A DNA stretch of 64,000 nucleotides, from contig NZ_FOCZ01000002.1 of NCBI RefSeq assembly GCF_900110245.1, forward strand, positions 682,001 through 746,000, written 5' to 3'. The DNA comes from Niastella yeongjuensis. GTDB taxonomy: Bacteria; Bacteroidota; Bacteroidia; Chitinophagales; Chitinophagaceae. Shown here one piece after another: positions 37,376-45,536 of this stretch (position 1 is the first letter of the stretch; every line of letters starts with the position of its first letter). The position numbers were made by a program, and so were the translations under genes. Under the pieces are notes generated by a model that saw only the letters and a list, made by a program, of their open reading frames with translations, ran no database searches and was not told the origin of the DNA.

Positions 37376-37866
37376 GATTATAAATTTTAAATAAGTAATA
37401 GATATGTTGTACTGTATCTTCTTCAAATCCTGTTCCGCATTTAATGATTTGACTAATAGGAATGTATATAAGAGCTACTGTCCATAAAAATCCCCATTGA
37501 GGGAACAACGGGTTACGTTGTTTACGGGTGCCGGCAATCAATACAATGGCACCAACAAAAAAGGGAGGGAACCAACATTGATTCCCTCCCTGGGTTTAAT
37601 GATTCTTTTAGACTGCTTGATGCCCATGGTTCCATGGGTGGATAAGGTATTGAAGGATAAGGCAAGCAAACTAAGGAGAATTAGTGGGGTTGCGCTATAG
37701 GACAAGTTTAACTTAGGACAAGGTGCAATACTGGACAAGGTTGTAAACCAAGAGCGGTAAGGAGCAAAAGAGTGTAAAGAGGTTTTATGGAAAGCACTTG
37801 ACAGCTCTTTTACTCACTTTTAGCTCTTAGTTTTTAGGACAAGGTTAGGACAAGGTTGGGACAAGG
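37376..37866. other. intergenic spacer with short repeats and a hairpin
   Basis: About 490 bases without a convincing gene. It has a hairpin at 37563-37590 and two groups of GGACAAGG repeats at 37700-37740 and 37837-37868. Short open frames in both strands cross the hairpin and show no family resemblance. Confidence 0.5.
37563..37590 (-). terminator. strong hairpin, terminator-like on the - strand
   Basis: GGGAGGGAA pairs perfectly with TTCCCTCCC around a 10-base loop. Read on the - strand the stem is followed by TTTTTTGTTGG. It could end transcripts from the acyltransferase gene about 280 bp upstream on that strand. Confidence 0.6.
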
Positions 37867-37868
37867 TT
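37700..37868. repeat. GGACAAGGT repeats, six copies in two clusters
   Basis: Copies start at 37700, 37716 and 37733, and again at 37837, 37848 and 37859; the second group is spaced exactly 11 bp. The last copy reaches into the stop codon of the acyltransferase gene on the - strand. Confidence 0.65.
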
Positions 37869-38484
37869 AATGGACTTCTGGTATAAAGCTTTGTCTTGTA
37901 CAAACTAATAGGTTACATACTGTATATTGACTAAACACCTGTTCCTGGTGCCTGAATCCGGCCTTTAACAAGATCTCGTTGTACATTTTATTCCCGGCTT
38001 CGGGTTCAGCGATGATCTGTTTGATCTCCGGGAATAAAAAGAAATATTCCAAACAGGTTTGAAGGGCTTTGAGATGTAAGGGGCGAACTGTTTTCTTATT
38101 GGAATTCATCAATAGTCGAATAACATAACTGCCAGATGAATCTGGAAAGGTATCATATAACCCGTCTTTGTCAGCGGAGCAAATATCGACCTGGCAAAGC
38201 GCCAACCGGTTATTCAGCAAAACCATAAAAGAGCGGGCAAAGTCGGAACTGCCTGCATACAGGTAACTGGCTGCCACGGTATTGGCCGCACGGCTCAGTT
38301 TCCATGCCCAGCTATAAATGGCGGGCATATCACGGGGAATGCTAAATGGGCGTAACGATAATGTATACGAAGAATGTGGAAAGAGTTTGGTATAAACTAT
38401 TTCATTCTTCGGGTGCAGGCAGGTAGAGGAAAGGAACCCATCCTTCCCGCCTGTAATACCTGGTGTAGAGCATGTTATTTGCAT
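37867..38484 (-). CDS. siderophore-type GNAT N-acyltransferase (IucB/AlcB-like)
   Basis: A 205-residue protein. LRPFSIPRDMPAIYSWAWKL, then VDICSADKDGLYDTFPDSSG and EYFFLFPEIKQIIAEPEAGN with KAGFRHQEQVF follow the pattern of the acyl-CoA transferases that acylate N-hydroxylysine in aerobactin/alcaligin-type siderophores. The family is usually about 190-320 residues. No other siderophore gene is nearby, so it is an orphan here or acts on another amine. The GGACAAGGT repeats lie at its 3' end. Confidence 0.72.
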   Translation of the reverse strand: MQITCSTPGITGGKDGFLSSTCLHPKNEIVYTKLFPHSSYTLSLRPFSIPRDMPAIYSWAWKLSRAANTVAASYLYAGSSDFARSFMVLLNNRLALCQVDICSADKDGLYDTFPDSSGSYVIRLLMNSNKKTVRPLHLKALQTCLEYFFLFPEIKQIIAEPEAGNKMYNEILLKAGFRHQEQVFSQYTVCNLLVCTRQSFIPEVH

Positions 38485-38831
38485 AACTAATGATAGCTTC
38501 CGGTAGTTTTAGCCGGAAACCTGGAGAGTGCCTAACCAGAGCCCTTGTATAAAATTCAGAAGAATTTAAGGCGAGTATCGCTAAATTTCTTCCTGTTGCT
38601 ACTTGTGACAGAATACCTCGTTTAAAACACCGAAACGCTGGTGCGTGACAACAGAAAAAATGTGAATCTTATGTGAATACTATTCACCATATAGCTGATT
38701 ATACAGAGAAGTACTTAGCTTATGCATCCTTGACAGGAATCCTGTAATAAACTACGATTTGAAGTATGAATTTGTCGTAATGTATAACGATATATGATAA
38801 CCGTTAATATGTATTATAGGTTTATTAGTGG
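38485..38831. other. intergenic spacer, no gene seen
   Basis: About 350 bases, A/T-rich. A small TTCCGG/CCGGAA hairpin lies at 38498-38518, just upstream of the acyltransferase start. Nothing else is supported. Confidence 0.5.
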
Positions 38832-39575
38832 TTATTCAGTGCCGGCCAGTAATGCAGTATCGGTAACGGGACCAATAATAATAAGTGCCGGGTGAGTGAT
38901 GTGTTGTTCTGTTGCCAGTTGTGGCAGGTCTTTGATTGCGCCCCTGACAAGTTTATGATACGGCAACGAAGCATAATGAATAATAGCCGCAGGCATATCG
39001 CCATAACCTTTATCGATGTATATGTTGGAGATCTCAGGCAGTTTTTTCATGCCCATATAAATTACAACGGTGGCTTTGCTTTGTATAGCCAGTTGCAGAT
39101 CGGCAGATAAAGAACCATCTTTCCTGGTACCGGTAACTACCCAAATACTTTCGCTGATGTTCCGGAAGGTTAAAGGAATGTCATAAAAACCGCTGGCCTG
39201 CATGCTGGTAATACCGGGGATGAACGTTGTTTTTATACCATGATGTCGTGCGTACAATATCTCTTCGAATCCTCTGCCAAAAATGAAAGGATCGCCGCCT
39301 TTTAACCGAAGCACCCTGCCTTTTGAAAAGGCTTTCTCTTTTATGAGTTCATGTATTTGTTCCTGCGGTGTATAATCGCCATAAGGAAGTTTACCTACAT
39401 AAATGTTTTCGCAGCCAGGTTTGGTATAATCGAGCAATGATTTATTGACGAGGTTATCATATAACACAACCGGTACTTCCTGTAAAAGTTTATATGCTTT
39501 TAAGGTGATCAGTTCGGGATCGCCTGCGCCGGCGCCTGCTACAATTAATTCGGGTTCTACAGTTAATGCTGCCAC
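38832..39575 (-). CDS. cobA: uroporphyrinogen-III C-methyltransferase
   Basis: A 247-residue SAM-dependent methyltransferase. AGAGDPELITLKAYKLLQEV and VVLYDNLVNKSLL open the protein; RLKGGDPFIFGRGFEE is the SAM/substrate motif; FIPGITSMQASG and WVVTGTR follow. It converts uroporphyrinogen III to precorrin-2, the first step to siroheme, the cofactor of the NirB nitrite reductase encoded nearby. It lacks the CysG dehydrogenase/ferrochelatase part, so that enzyme must be encoded elsewhere. It lies 24 bp after the Crp/Fnr gene on the same strand and is probably co-transcribed with it. Confidence 0.93.
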   Translation of the reverse strand: MAALTVEPELIVAGAGAGDPELITLKAYKLLQEVPVVLYDNLVNKSLLDYTKPGCENIYVGKLPYGDYTPQEQIHELIKEKAFSKGRVLRLKGGDPFIFGRGFEEILYARHHGIKTTFIPGITSMQASGFYDIPLTFRNISESIWVVTGTRKDGSLSADLQLAIQSKATVVIYMGMKKLPEISNIYIDKGYGDMPAAIIHYASLPYHKLVRGAIKDLPQLATEQHITHPALIIIGPVTDTALLAGTE

Positions 39576-39599
39576 TAAAGAATAATTTTAATAAAGAGA

Positions 39600-40286
39600 T
39601 TATTGAACGGTATATGTAAGTAACTTATCGGCATCTGTTATATAAATGTTCCTGCCCGATAAGGCTATGCTGCCTTCCTGCACCAGTTCGTTCATGAGCC
39701 TGAATACTGTTTCATAAGTAGTGCCGGTATACGAAGCCAGGTCCTGACGGCTCAGGTTGATATCCAGAAAACCGTCAGGTGATGTGCCAAAGGTTGACTG
39801 AATAGATAACAAGGCCTGGGCAATTCTTCCTTTAACCGGCATGTGCGCCAGGTTGCGCATCTTTTTTTCCGACTCTTTCAATTCACCGGCAAAGAACATC
39901 ATTAGTTCATATAAAAATTGTGGGTTTACTTTCAAAGTCGATTGAAAAAAGCCAATGTCGATAAAACACACTTCGCCCGGCTCTAATGCAGTGGCCGACA
40001 CAGGATAAAAAACATCATTACCTAAGCCGCGATGACCCAGTATGGCGCCGCTTCGGGCCAGGCGAACGATCAGTTCCTTATCTTCCGTCCATTTTTTATG
40101 AACCTTGAATGTTCCTTTATATATAAAGTAGATGCCGGTAACCTCGGTGCCTTCGGTAAAAAGCAGTTCGCCTTTATTTACATGAAAGCTCTGGCGATGG
40201 GCGTCAACAGCCGGCAGCCATTCTTTTGAACACAATCTGCATAAAAAGCAGCTCTTCAGATCACAACCCTGTTTGTTTCGTTTCAC
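39600..40286 (-). CDS. Crp/Fnr-family regulator with N-terminal cysteine cluster
   Basis: A 228-residue regulator. The N-terminus has four cysteines within the first 19 residues (positions 8, 13, 16, 19; CDLKSCFLCRLC), and a further Cys near 106 (GEVCFID). Together they could bind an iron-sulfur cluster as in FNR, but the spacing differs from E. coli FNR. The cyclic-nucleotide-binding-like fold covers about 25-140. The helix-turn-helix is at LSRQDLASYTGTTYETVFRLM (about 173-195). It is divergent from nirB and next to cobA, so it probably controls the nitrate/nitrite genes in response to oxygen, NO or nitrite. The ligand is inferred. Confidence 0.85.
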   Translation of the reverse strand: MKRNKQGCDLKSCFLCRLCSKEWLPAVDAHRQSFHVNKGELLFTEGTEVTGIYFIYKGTFKVHKKWTEDKELIVRLARSGAILGHRGLGNDVFYPVSATALEPGEVCFIDIGFFQSTLKVNPQFLYELMMFFAGELKESEKKMRNLAHMPVKGRIAQALLSIQSTFGTSPDGFLDINLSRQDLASYTGTTYETVFRLMNELVQEGSIALSGRNIYITDADKLLTYTVQ

Positions 40287-40447
40287 CGGTAAAAATTATA
40301 TGTAATAATAATTAATGTATGCTTTTTGGGCCGAACCTGTTCGCAAAATCGCAATAGCTTATGATTGACTTAATGCTTTCTGGTTCGTACCTCAAAAGTG
40401 AGACAAAAATCTATATAATTAAACATTAGTAAAATAAATATATTATC

Positions 40448-40455
40448 TATATTTG
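40448..40455 (+). promoter_or_regulatory. candidate Bacteroidota -7 element for nirB
   Basis: TATATTTG matches the TAnnTTTG -7 consensus of Bacteroidota. A -33 TTG at the right distance is not obvious. The nirB start lies about 160 bp downstream, which would leave a long leader. Confidence 0.35.
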
Positions 40456-40570
40456 AGAACTGAGTAAAAATTACAACAAAAAGAGCGTATTTTTATTACA
40501 GAGATCACAAAACAATGGATAGAAATTTAGTGAATTGCCATCTTGTTCTTATATGTGATTTAAATTAATG

Positions 40571-40584
40571 TAACGATTGCCTGC
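40571..40584 (+). promoter_or_regulatory. TAACGRTTG-CCTGC element, copy 1 (nirB)
   Basis: TAACGATTGCCTGC lies 30 bp upstream of the nirB start. Its CTGCG end can pair with CGCAG just before the ATG. The same wording recurs upstream of nirD and the porin gene. Confidence 0.45.
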
Positions 40585-40613
40585 GAATTAACTGACACTT
40601 AAAACCGCAGATT

Positions 40614-43115
40614 ATGAAAATTGTAGTTATCGGCAATGGAATGGTTGGATACAAGTTTTGTGAAAAGCTTACAGCCAAAGCCCAATCAGGGCAATTTGAA
40701 ATTGTTGTTTTTGGGGAAGAAATCCGTCCGGCTTACGATCGTGTTCATCTAAGTGAATACTTTGCCGGTAAAACAGCCGAGGACCTCACCATGGCAGGTC
40801 TTGACTGGTATGAAGAAAAAAACATTAAACTGTATTTAGGAGATCCCATCTCTTATATAGATCGCGAACAAAAGACCGTTCGTTCTCACCATGGCATTAC
40901 TGAATCTTACGACTATCTGATTCTGGCCACCGGCTCTGCAGCCTTTGTACCACCTATCCCCGGTGTTGAAAAAGAAGGTGTTTTTATATACCGCACTATC
41001 GAGGACCTGGAACTGATGACCGCCTATGCTAAAAAAGCAAAGACCGGTGCAGTAATTGGCGGCGGTTTGCTGGGCCTGGAAGCGGCTAAAGCCATGATTG
41101 ACCTGGGCGTAACCAATACCCACGTTATTGAATTTGCTCCCCGTCTTATGCCCCGGCAAATTGATGAGGCCGGTTCCAACATTTTAAAAGCAAAGCTTGA
41201 ATCTTTAGGGCTTTCCATTCATACAAGTAAGAACACGTCCGGGATCCTGGGCGATCAGTTTATCAATGGTATGCAGTTCTCAGACGATACCAAACTGGAT
41301 GTTGATATGCTGGTGATCTCAGCCGGTATCAAGCCGCGTGATGAGCTGGCAAAACTGGCTGGTTTGGAAACAGGCCACCGCGGTGGAATTGTGGTGAACG
41401 ATAAATTGGCAACTGCCGATCAATTCATTTTTGCCATTGGCGAATGTGCGCTGCATGGTGGTATGATCTATGGGCTGGTGGCACCCGGTTATGAAATGGC
41501 CGAAGTGGTAGCTGCCAACCTGATGGGCGGCGACAAATCGTTCACCGGTTTCGATATGAGCACCAAACTGAAACTGATAGGGGTTGACGTGGCCAGCTTT
41601 GGTGATCCGTTTGTGTCGCATACCGAAGGACGCAGCATTGTGCTGGAAGACAGTATGAAGGGTGTATACAAACGCATCAATATTTCAAACGACGGAAAAT
41701 ATTTATTAGGCGGTATCCTGGTGGGCGATGCAGATGCATACAACATGCTGCTGCAAACCTCCAAGAATAAAGTGGTATTACCGCCCAATCCTGAAGATGT
41801 GATCCTGGGCGCCCGTGGCGGATCTGGCGGCGAAGGCGGAGCAGGTATAACCAGTTTGCCCGACGACGCGCTGATCTGCAGTTGCGAAAGCGTTTCAAAA
41901 GGCGATATCTGCCAGGCGGTATGCGATGGCAACGAAACCATGGATGCTGTTAAGAAATGTACCAAAGCCGGTACCGGTTGTGGTGGCTGTGTGCCCATGG
42001 TAAAAGACCTTATCACGCATACTCTTAAATCGCAGGGAAAATATGTACGCAATGTTTTATGCGAACACTTTAATTACAGCCGTCAGGAACTATACGACCT
42101 GGTGAAGGTGCATAAGCTCATGACGTTTGACGAAGTGTTGAATAAACTGGGTACAGGCGATGGTTGCGAATTGTGTAAACCACCGGTAGCTTCTATTTTG
42201 GCCAGTCTTTGGAATGAAATGATCCTGGCAAAAGGAAACGATACTGCGCAGGACAGCAACGACCGCTTTTTGGCCAATATTCAAAAAGGTGGTACCTATT
42301 CTGTAGTACCTCGTATTCCCGGCGGAGAAATTACGCCTGAAAAACTGATCGTAATAGGGGAGGTGGCCAGGAAATACAATCTGTATACAAAAATAACCGG
42401 CGGTCAGCGTATCGATCTGTTTGGTGCGCACGTAAGTGATCTGCCCGCTATTTGGAGTGAACTGATCGCTGCAGGTTTTGAAAGCGGTCATGCATATGGT
42501 AAAGCATTGCGTACGGTAAAAAGTTGCGTGGGCAGTACCTGGTGCCGCTTTGGTTTGCACGACAGTGTTAGCTTCGCTATCCGGATTGAAGAAAGATACC
42601 GCGGTTTGCGCGCACCGCATAAATTGAAATCGGCCGTATCGGGTTGTATCCGCGAGTGTGCCGAAGCGCAAAGCAAGGATTTCGGGATCATCGCTACGGA
42701 AAAAGGCTGGAACCTGTACGTGTGCGGAAACGGTGGTTCAAAACCACAACACGCCCTGTTGCTGGCCACCGATCTTGATTCGGAAACCTGCATAAAATAC
42801 ATCGATCGCTTTTTGATGTTCTATATAAAAACAGCCGATCCATTAACGCGAACAGCTACCTGGCTGAACAAAATGGAAGGGGGTATCGATTACCTGAAAA
42901 ATGTGGTAATAAACGACAGTTTGGGTATTGCCGGCCAGCTGGAAGCAGAAATGCAATTGCTGGTAGACAATTATAAATGCGAATGGAAAGAAGCAGTGGA
43001 AAATCCTGAGATCCGCAAACGGTTCTCGCATTTTGTAAATGCACCCGAAGTAAAAGATCCTTCCATCACTTTTGAACCCATGCGGGAGCAGAAAAAAGCG
43101 AAGGAGTGGAAGTAG
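40614..43115 (+). CDS. nirB: NAD(P)H-nitrite reductase large subunit
   Basis: An 833-residue protein of the usual NirB length. The FAD/NAD-binding part opens with IVVIGNGMVGYKFCEKL and has GAVIGGGLLGLEAAK (NAD). A BFD-type [2Fe-2S] domain near 419-460 has CSCES...CTKAGTGCGGC. The siroheme/4Fe-4S domain has CVGSTWC (about 636) and CIREC (about 678), i.e. C-x5-C and C-x3-C, all present. It reduces nitrite to ammonium using NADH in the cytoplasm with NirD. CobA upstream supports siroheme supply. A TAACGATTGCCTGC element lies 30 bp before the start. Confidence 0.96.
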   Translation: MKIVVIGNGMVGYKFCEKLTAKAQSGQFEIVVFGEEIRPAYDRVHLSEYFAGKTAEDLTMAGLDWYEEKNIKLYLGDPISYIDREQKTVRSHHGITESYDYLILATGSAAFVPPIPGVEKEGVFIYRTIEDLELMTAYAKKAKTGAVIGGGLLGLEAAKAMIDLGVTNTHVIEFAPRLMPRQIDEAGSNILKAKLESLGLSIHTSKNTSGILGDQFINGMQFSDDTKLDVDMLVISAGIKPRDELAKLAGLETGHRGGIVVNDKLATADQFIFAIGECALHGGMIYGLVAPGYEMAEVVAANLMGGDKSFTGFDMSTKLKLIGVDVASFGDPFVSHTEGRSIVLEDSMKGVYKRINISNDGKYLLGGILVGDADAYNMLLQTSKNKVVLPPNPEDVILGARGGSGGEGGAGITSLPDDALICSCESVSKGDICQAVCDGNETMDAVKKCTKAGTGCGGCVPMVKDLITHTLKSQGKYVRNVLCEHFNYSRQELYDLVKVHKLMTFDEVLNKLGTGDGCELCKPPVASILASLWNEMILAKGNDTAQDSNDRFLANIQKGGTYSVVPRIPGGEITPEKLIVIGEVARKYNLYTKITGGQRIDLFGAHVSDLPAIWSELIAAGFESGHAYGKALRTVKSCVGSTWCRFGLHDSVSFAIRIEERYRGLRAPHKLKSAVSGCIRECAEAQSKDFGIIATEKGWNLYVCGNGGSKPQHALLLATDLDSETCIKYIDRFLMFYIKTADPLTRTATWLNKMEGGIDYLKNVVINDSLGIAGQLEAEMQLLVDNYKCEWKEAVENPEIRKRFSHFVNAPEVKDPSITFEPMREQKKAKEWK

Positions 43116-43257
43116 CATAATCAAACAACACGCATCATCTGTTGGCCGGGCCGCGGGGCCGCCATTCTTCTGATAATTTCTTCTGATACACTAAAACACT
43201 CACACACACTTGCTATGTGGCCGACCGGTTTATTGACTGGCTGCGGCTACGTATTCT

Positions 43258-43275
43258 AACGATTGTTTGCCTGCA
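43258..43275 (+). promoter_or_regulatory. TAACGRTTG-CCTGC element, copy 2 (nirD)
   Basis: TAACGATTG-TTTG-CCTGC, with a four-base insert, lies about 105 bp upstream of nirD. The following CTGCAT...ATGCAG can form a hairpin before CGGGTTTTTATTT, which looks like a weak intrinsic terminator in the leader. Confidence 0.45.
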
Positions 43276-43380
43276 TCAAAAAAATGCAGCGGGTTTTTAT
43301 TTCCCCATTTAATGCCATAAGAAAAATTGATCAGCGAGAGCTGAACAGGGACTCTTTTTTGTAAAACTCAATGACATGTT

Positions 43381-43731
43381 ATGATCCAAGAAAACGTACT
43401 TACCTGGTTTTTAGCCTGCCGTACCACTGATGTGCCTGATAACGGGGGTGTTTGTGTAAAGTATCACGATGATCAAATTGCCTTGTTCAATTTCAGTCGT
43501 CGGGGTGAGTGGTATGCCACACAAAATATGTGTCCGCACCGCATGCAAATGGCCATAAGCCGGGGAATGATAGGCACACAAAACAGCGAACCCAAAGTGG
43601 CATGTCCCTTTCACAAAAAAACCTTCTCCCTTTCCACCGGAAAATGTTTGAGTGGTGATGATTGCGGCGATTTAAAAACCTATCCGGTTAAAATTGAAAA
43701 TGACCTGGTATATATAGGAATTGAAGAATAA
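43381..43731 (+). CDS. nirD: nitrite reductase small subunit, Rieske-type
   Basis: A 116-residue Rieske [2Fe-2S] protein. The ligands are CPH at about 51-53 and CPFH at about 75-78. NirD assists NirB in nitrite reduction. It is separated from nirB by 265 bp that include a possible attenuator hairpin, so the two may not be expressed at equal levels. No signal peptide, as expected for a cytoplasmic enzyme. Confidence 0.92.
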   Translation: MIQENVLTWFLACRTTDVPDNGGVCVKYHDDQIALFNFSRRGEWYATQNMCPHRMQMAISRGMIGTQNSEPKVACPFHKKTFSLSTGKCLSGDDCGDLKTYPVKIENDLVYIGIEE

Positions 43732-43756
43732 CGAAATATGTTTTGGTTGATGGTTC

Positions 43757-43770
43757 TAACGGTTGCCTGC
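43757..43770 (+). promoter_or_regulatory. TAACGRTTG-CCTGC element, copy 3 (porin)
   Basis: TAACGGTTGCCTGC lies about 180 bp upstream of the porin start and shares the preceding TTCTAAC with the nirD copy. Confidence 0.45.
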
Positions 43771-43869
43771 TTATGACTTTGGTAATAATTGCCCGCCATA
43801 TTTTCTTCCAATTTTGTAACCAAAATTCACTGCATGATAAGATCGAAAAACGACGCAGCCGATTAAAAA

Positions 43870-43896
43870 CCCCGGCAGATGGCAGTCTGTCCGGGG
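43870..43896. other. strong GC hairpin in the porin leader
   Basis: CCCCGG-CAGA pairs with TCTG-T-CCGGGG (one bulged T) around a six-base loop. On the - strand it is followed by a T-run (terminator-like), yet no - strand gene is near. On the + strand it is a leader structure 54 bp before the porin start. Confidence 0.55.
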
Positions 43897-43950
43897 GAAA
43901 GTAAATCACATCAAACGAATGGATCATCTTTAAAAAACCAAAACAAAAGT

Positions 43951-45501
43951 ATGAGGAAAAAATTAATTTTCATGGCAGTAACCGGCATTGTGTATTTCCT
44001 GGGAAGACCCACCAACGGCGTTGCGCAATTTTCCCTGACGGGGCAGTTGCGTACGCGTACAGAAGTGCGTGATGGCTATGGAACACTTAATGCAAAAGGT
44101 ACTGACCCTGCTTTTTTAACCTCTCAACGGGCCCGCTTAACCTTCGGCTACAAATGGGACCGGATAAACTTCAACTTTTCTGTTCAGGATGTACGGGTAT
44201 GGGGACAGGATGCTTCTACCATTAATAATGCCGATGGAAACAAACTGATGGTGCATGAAGCCTGGGCAGAAGTAACGCTTATGAATGTGGCTGATACCAC
44301 CATAAAGACAAAGGGTATCGACAATCTTTCTTTTAAGATCGGCCGTCAGGCTTTAATATATGATGATGTGCGGTTGTTGGGCGACCTGGACTGGTTGCAA
44401 CAAGGCCGCCGCCACGATGCATTACTGGTAAAAGCAATGCACCATGGCTGGCAGGTTGACCTGGGCGCCGGGTTCAATCAAAATACCGATGCATTTGGTT
44501 ATACCGGAACCGGCTATGTGGCAGGCAACGTTCCTCCCTATGTTACCAACTCTCTGGGTGAACTGGTGGCCACACCGGCGGGTATGTTACCCCTGTCGCC
44601 CAATGGAGCCGTGGGTGCTGCCAGCAGCAAAGCGGGTGCACCCGTGCTGGCTAATAATGTAAGCACCAATGGCATGAACCAGCAATATAAAAGCTTCCAG
44701 ATGCTGTATATAAGCCGCAAGTTTGGAGAGGTGAAATTCGCAGGGCTTTTCTTTAAAGATGATTTCGCAAAATACCGGCTCGATTCTGCCGGCAGCGATG
44801 CTAACGGTTTTGTATATGGCAGAAGATACGATGTGAAAGGAGTGAACAGCCGGCTTACATACGGTTTAATGATCAATGGCTCTTTTGGCAACGCAACCGC
44901 TTTGAAAAATTTCTGGCAGGTAGGCGCTTATTTTCAAAGTGGTAAAGACCGCGATGGAAAAGACCTGAATGCTTCCCATTACACCGCCTCGCTCACTTTA
45001 CAAAAAGGTAAATTCAGCTTTGGTCCCGGTTACGACTATTTATCAGGAAACAGTGCAACAACACCGGCCAACGAAACGCATCGTTTCGACCCCCTGTATG
45101 GTACGCCGCATAAACATTGGGGCTATATGGATTACTACTACGTAGGAACAGGTTCGCCTGTAGGTGGTTTGCAGGATGCCTACTTTAAAGTGAAATACCA
45201 GGCCACCAGATTTTTTGTAAGCCTCGATGCACACAATTTTATGCTGGCGCAGAATATGGCGAATGCAGCTGATCCCGAAAAAGCGAATATCGATAAGAAT
45301 TTAGGCTACGAATTTGATTTCATCGCCAATTATTCACTCAATAAGTTCACTACACTGGAGCTCGGGTACTCATACATGAAGGCAAACAACAGTACCGAGT
45401 ATGTAAAAAGAACCACTATGGACCAGGCAAGGCACAATGCCAACTGGGCGTACCTGATGATCAATATACGTCCGGATTTTTTTAAATCTAGCAGCAAATA
45501 A
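43951..45501 (+). CDS. outer-membrane porin, alginate-export family, in nitrate cluster
   Basis: About 516 residues from the ATG at 43951 (MRKKLIFMAVTGIVYFLGRPTNGVAQFSL), which opens a clear signal peptide; the frame extends further upstream without family likeness. FSLTGQLRTRTEVRDGY and many alternating strands (RARLTFGYKWDRINFNFSVQDVRVWGQ) are typical of the alginate-export-type outer-membrane beta-barrels. It lies between nirD and the nitrate transporter gene and is probably the outer-membrane channel for nitrate or nitrite. Substrate is inferred from context. Confidence 0.85.
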   Translation: MRKKLIFMAVTGIVYFLGRPTNGVAQFSLTGQLRTRTEVRDGYGTLNAKGTDPAFLTSQRARLTFGYKWDRINFNFSVQDVRVWGQDASTINNADGNKLMVHEAWAEVTLMNVADTTIKTKGIDNLSFKIGRQALIYDDVRLLGDLDWLQQGRRHDALLVKAMHHGWQVDLGAGFNQNTDAFGYTGTGYVAGNVPPYVTNSLGELVATPAGMLPLSPNGAVGAASSKAGAPVLANNVSTNGMNQQYKSFQMLYISRKFGEVKFAGLFFKDDFAKYRLDSAGSDANGFVYGRRYDVKGVNSRLTYGLMINGSFGNATALKNFWQVGAYFQSGKDRDGKDLNASHYTASLTLQKGKFSFGPGYDYLSGNSATTPANETHRFDPLYGTPHKHWGYMDYYYVGTGSPVGGLQDAYFKVKYQATRFFVSLDAHNFMLAQNMANAADPEKANIDKNLGYEFDFIANYSLNKFTTLELGYSYMKANNSTEYVKRTTMDQARHNANWAYLMINIRPDFFKSSSK

Positions 45502-45536
45502 ATTAGGGAGCCCCCCTCCACTTCAATCTAAAAAAT

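Larger units (their letters stand above)
40287..40613. other. divergent promoter region between the regulator and nirB
   Basis: About 330 A/T-rich bases. Both gene sets start here. It holds a candidate -7 element at 40448 and a TAACGATTGCCTGC element at 40571. I did not find a convincing palindromic Crp/Fnr site by eye. Confidence 0.5.

Noticed and set aside
37497-37738. Small open frames on both strands in the spacer near 37,600
   Set aside because: They cross a strong hairpin, show no family resemblance, and are in low-complexity sequence.
40287-40613. Palindromic Crp/Fnr box in the divergent region
   Set aside because: ATCACA near 40504 and TGTGAT near 40554 are about 50 bases apart, too far for one dimer site; no other palindrome was convincing.
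41489-42052. 187-codon frame on the - strand inside nirB
   Set aside because: Antisense to conserved NirB domains; a shadow.
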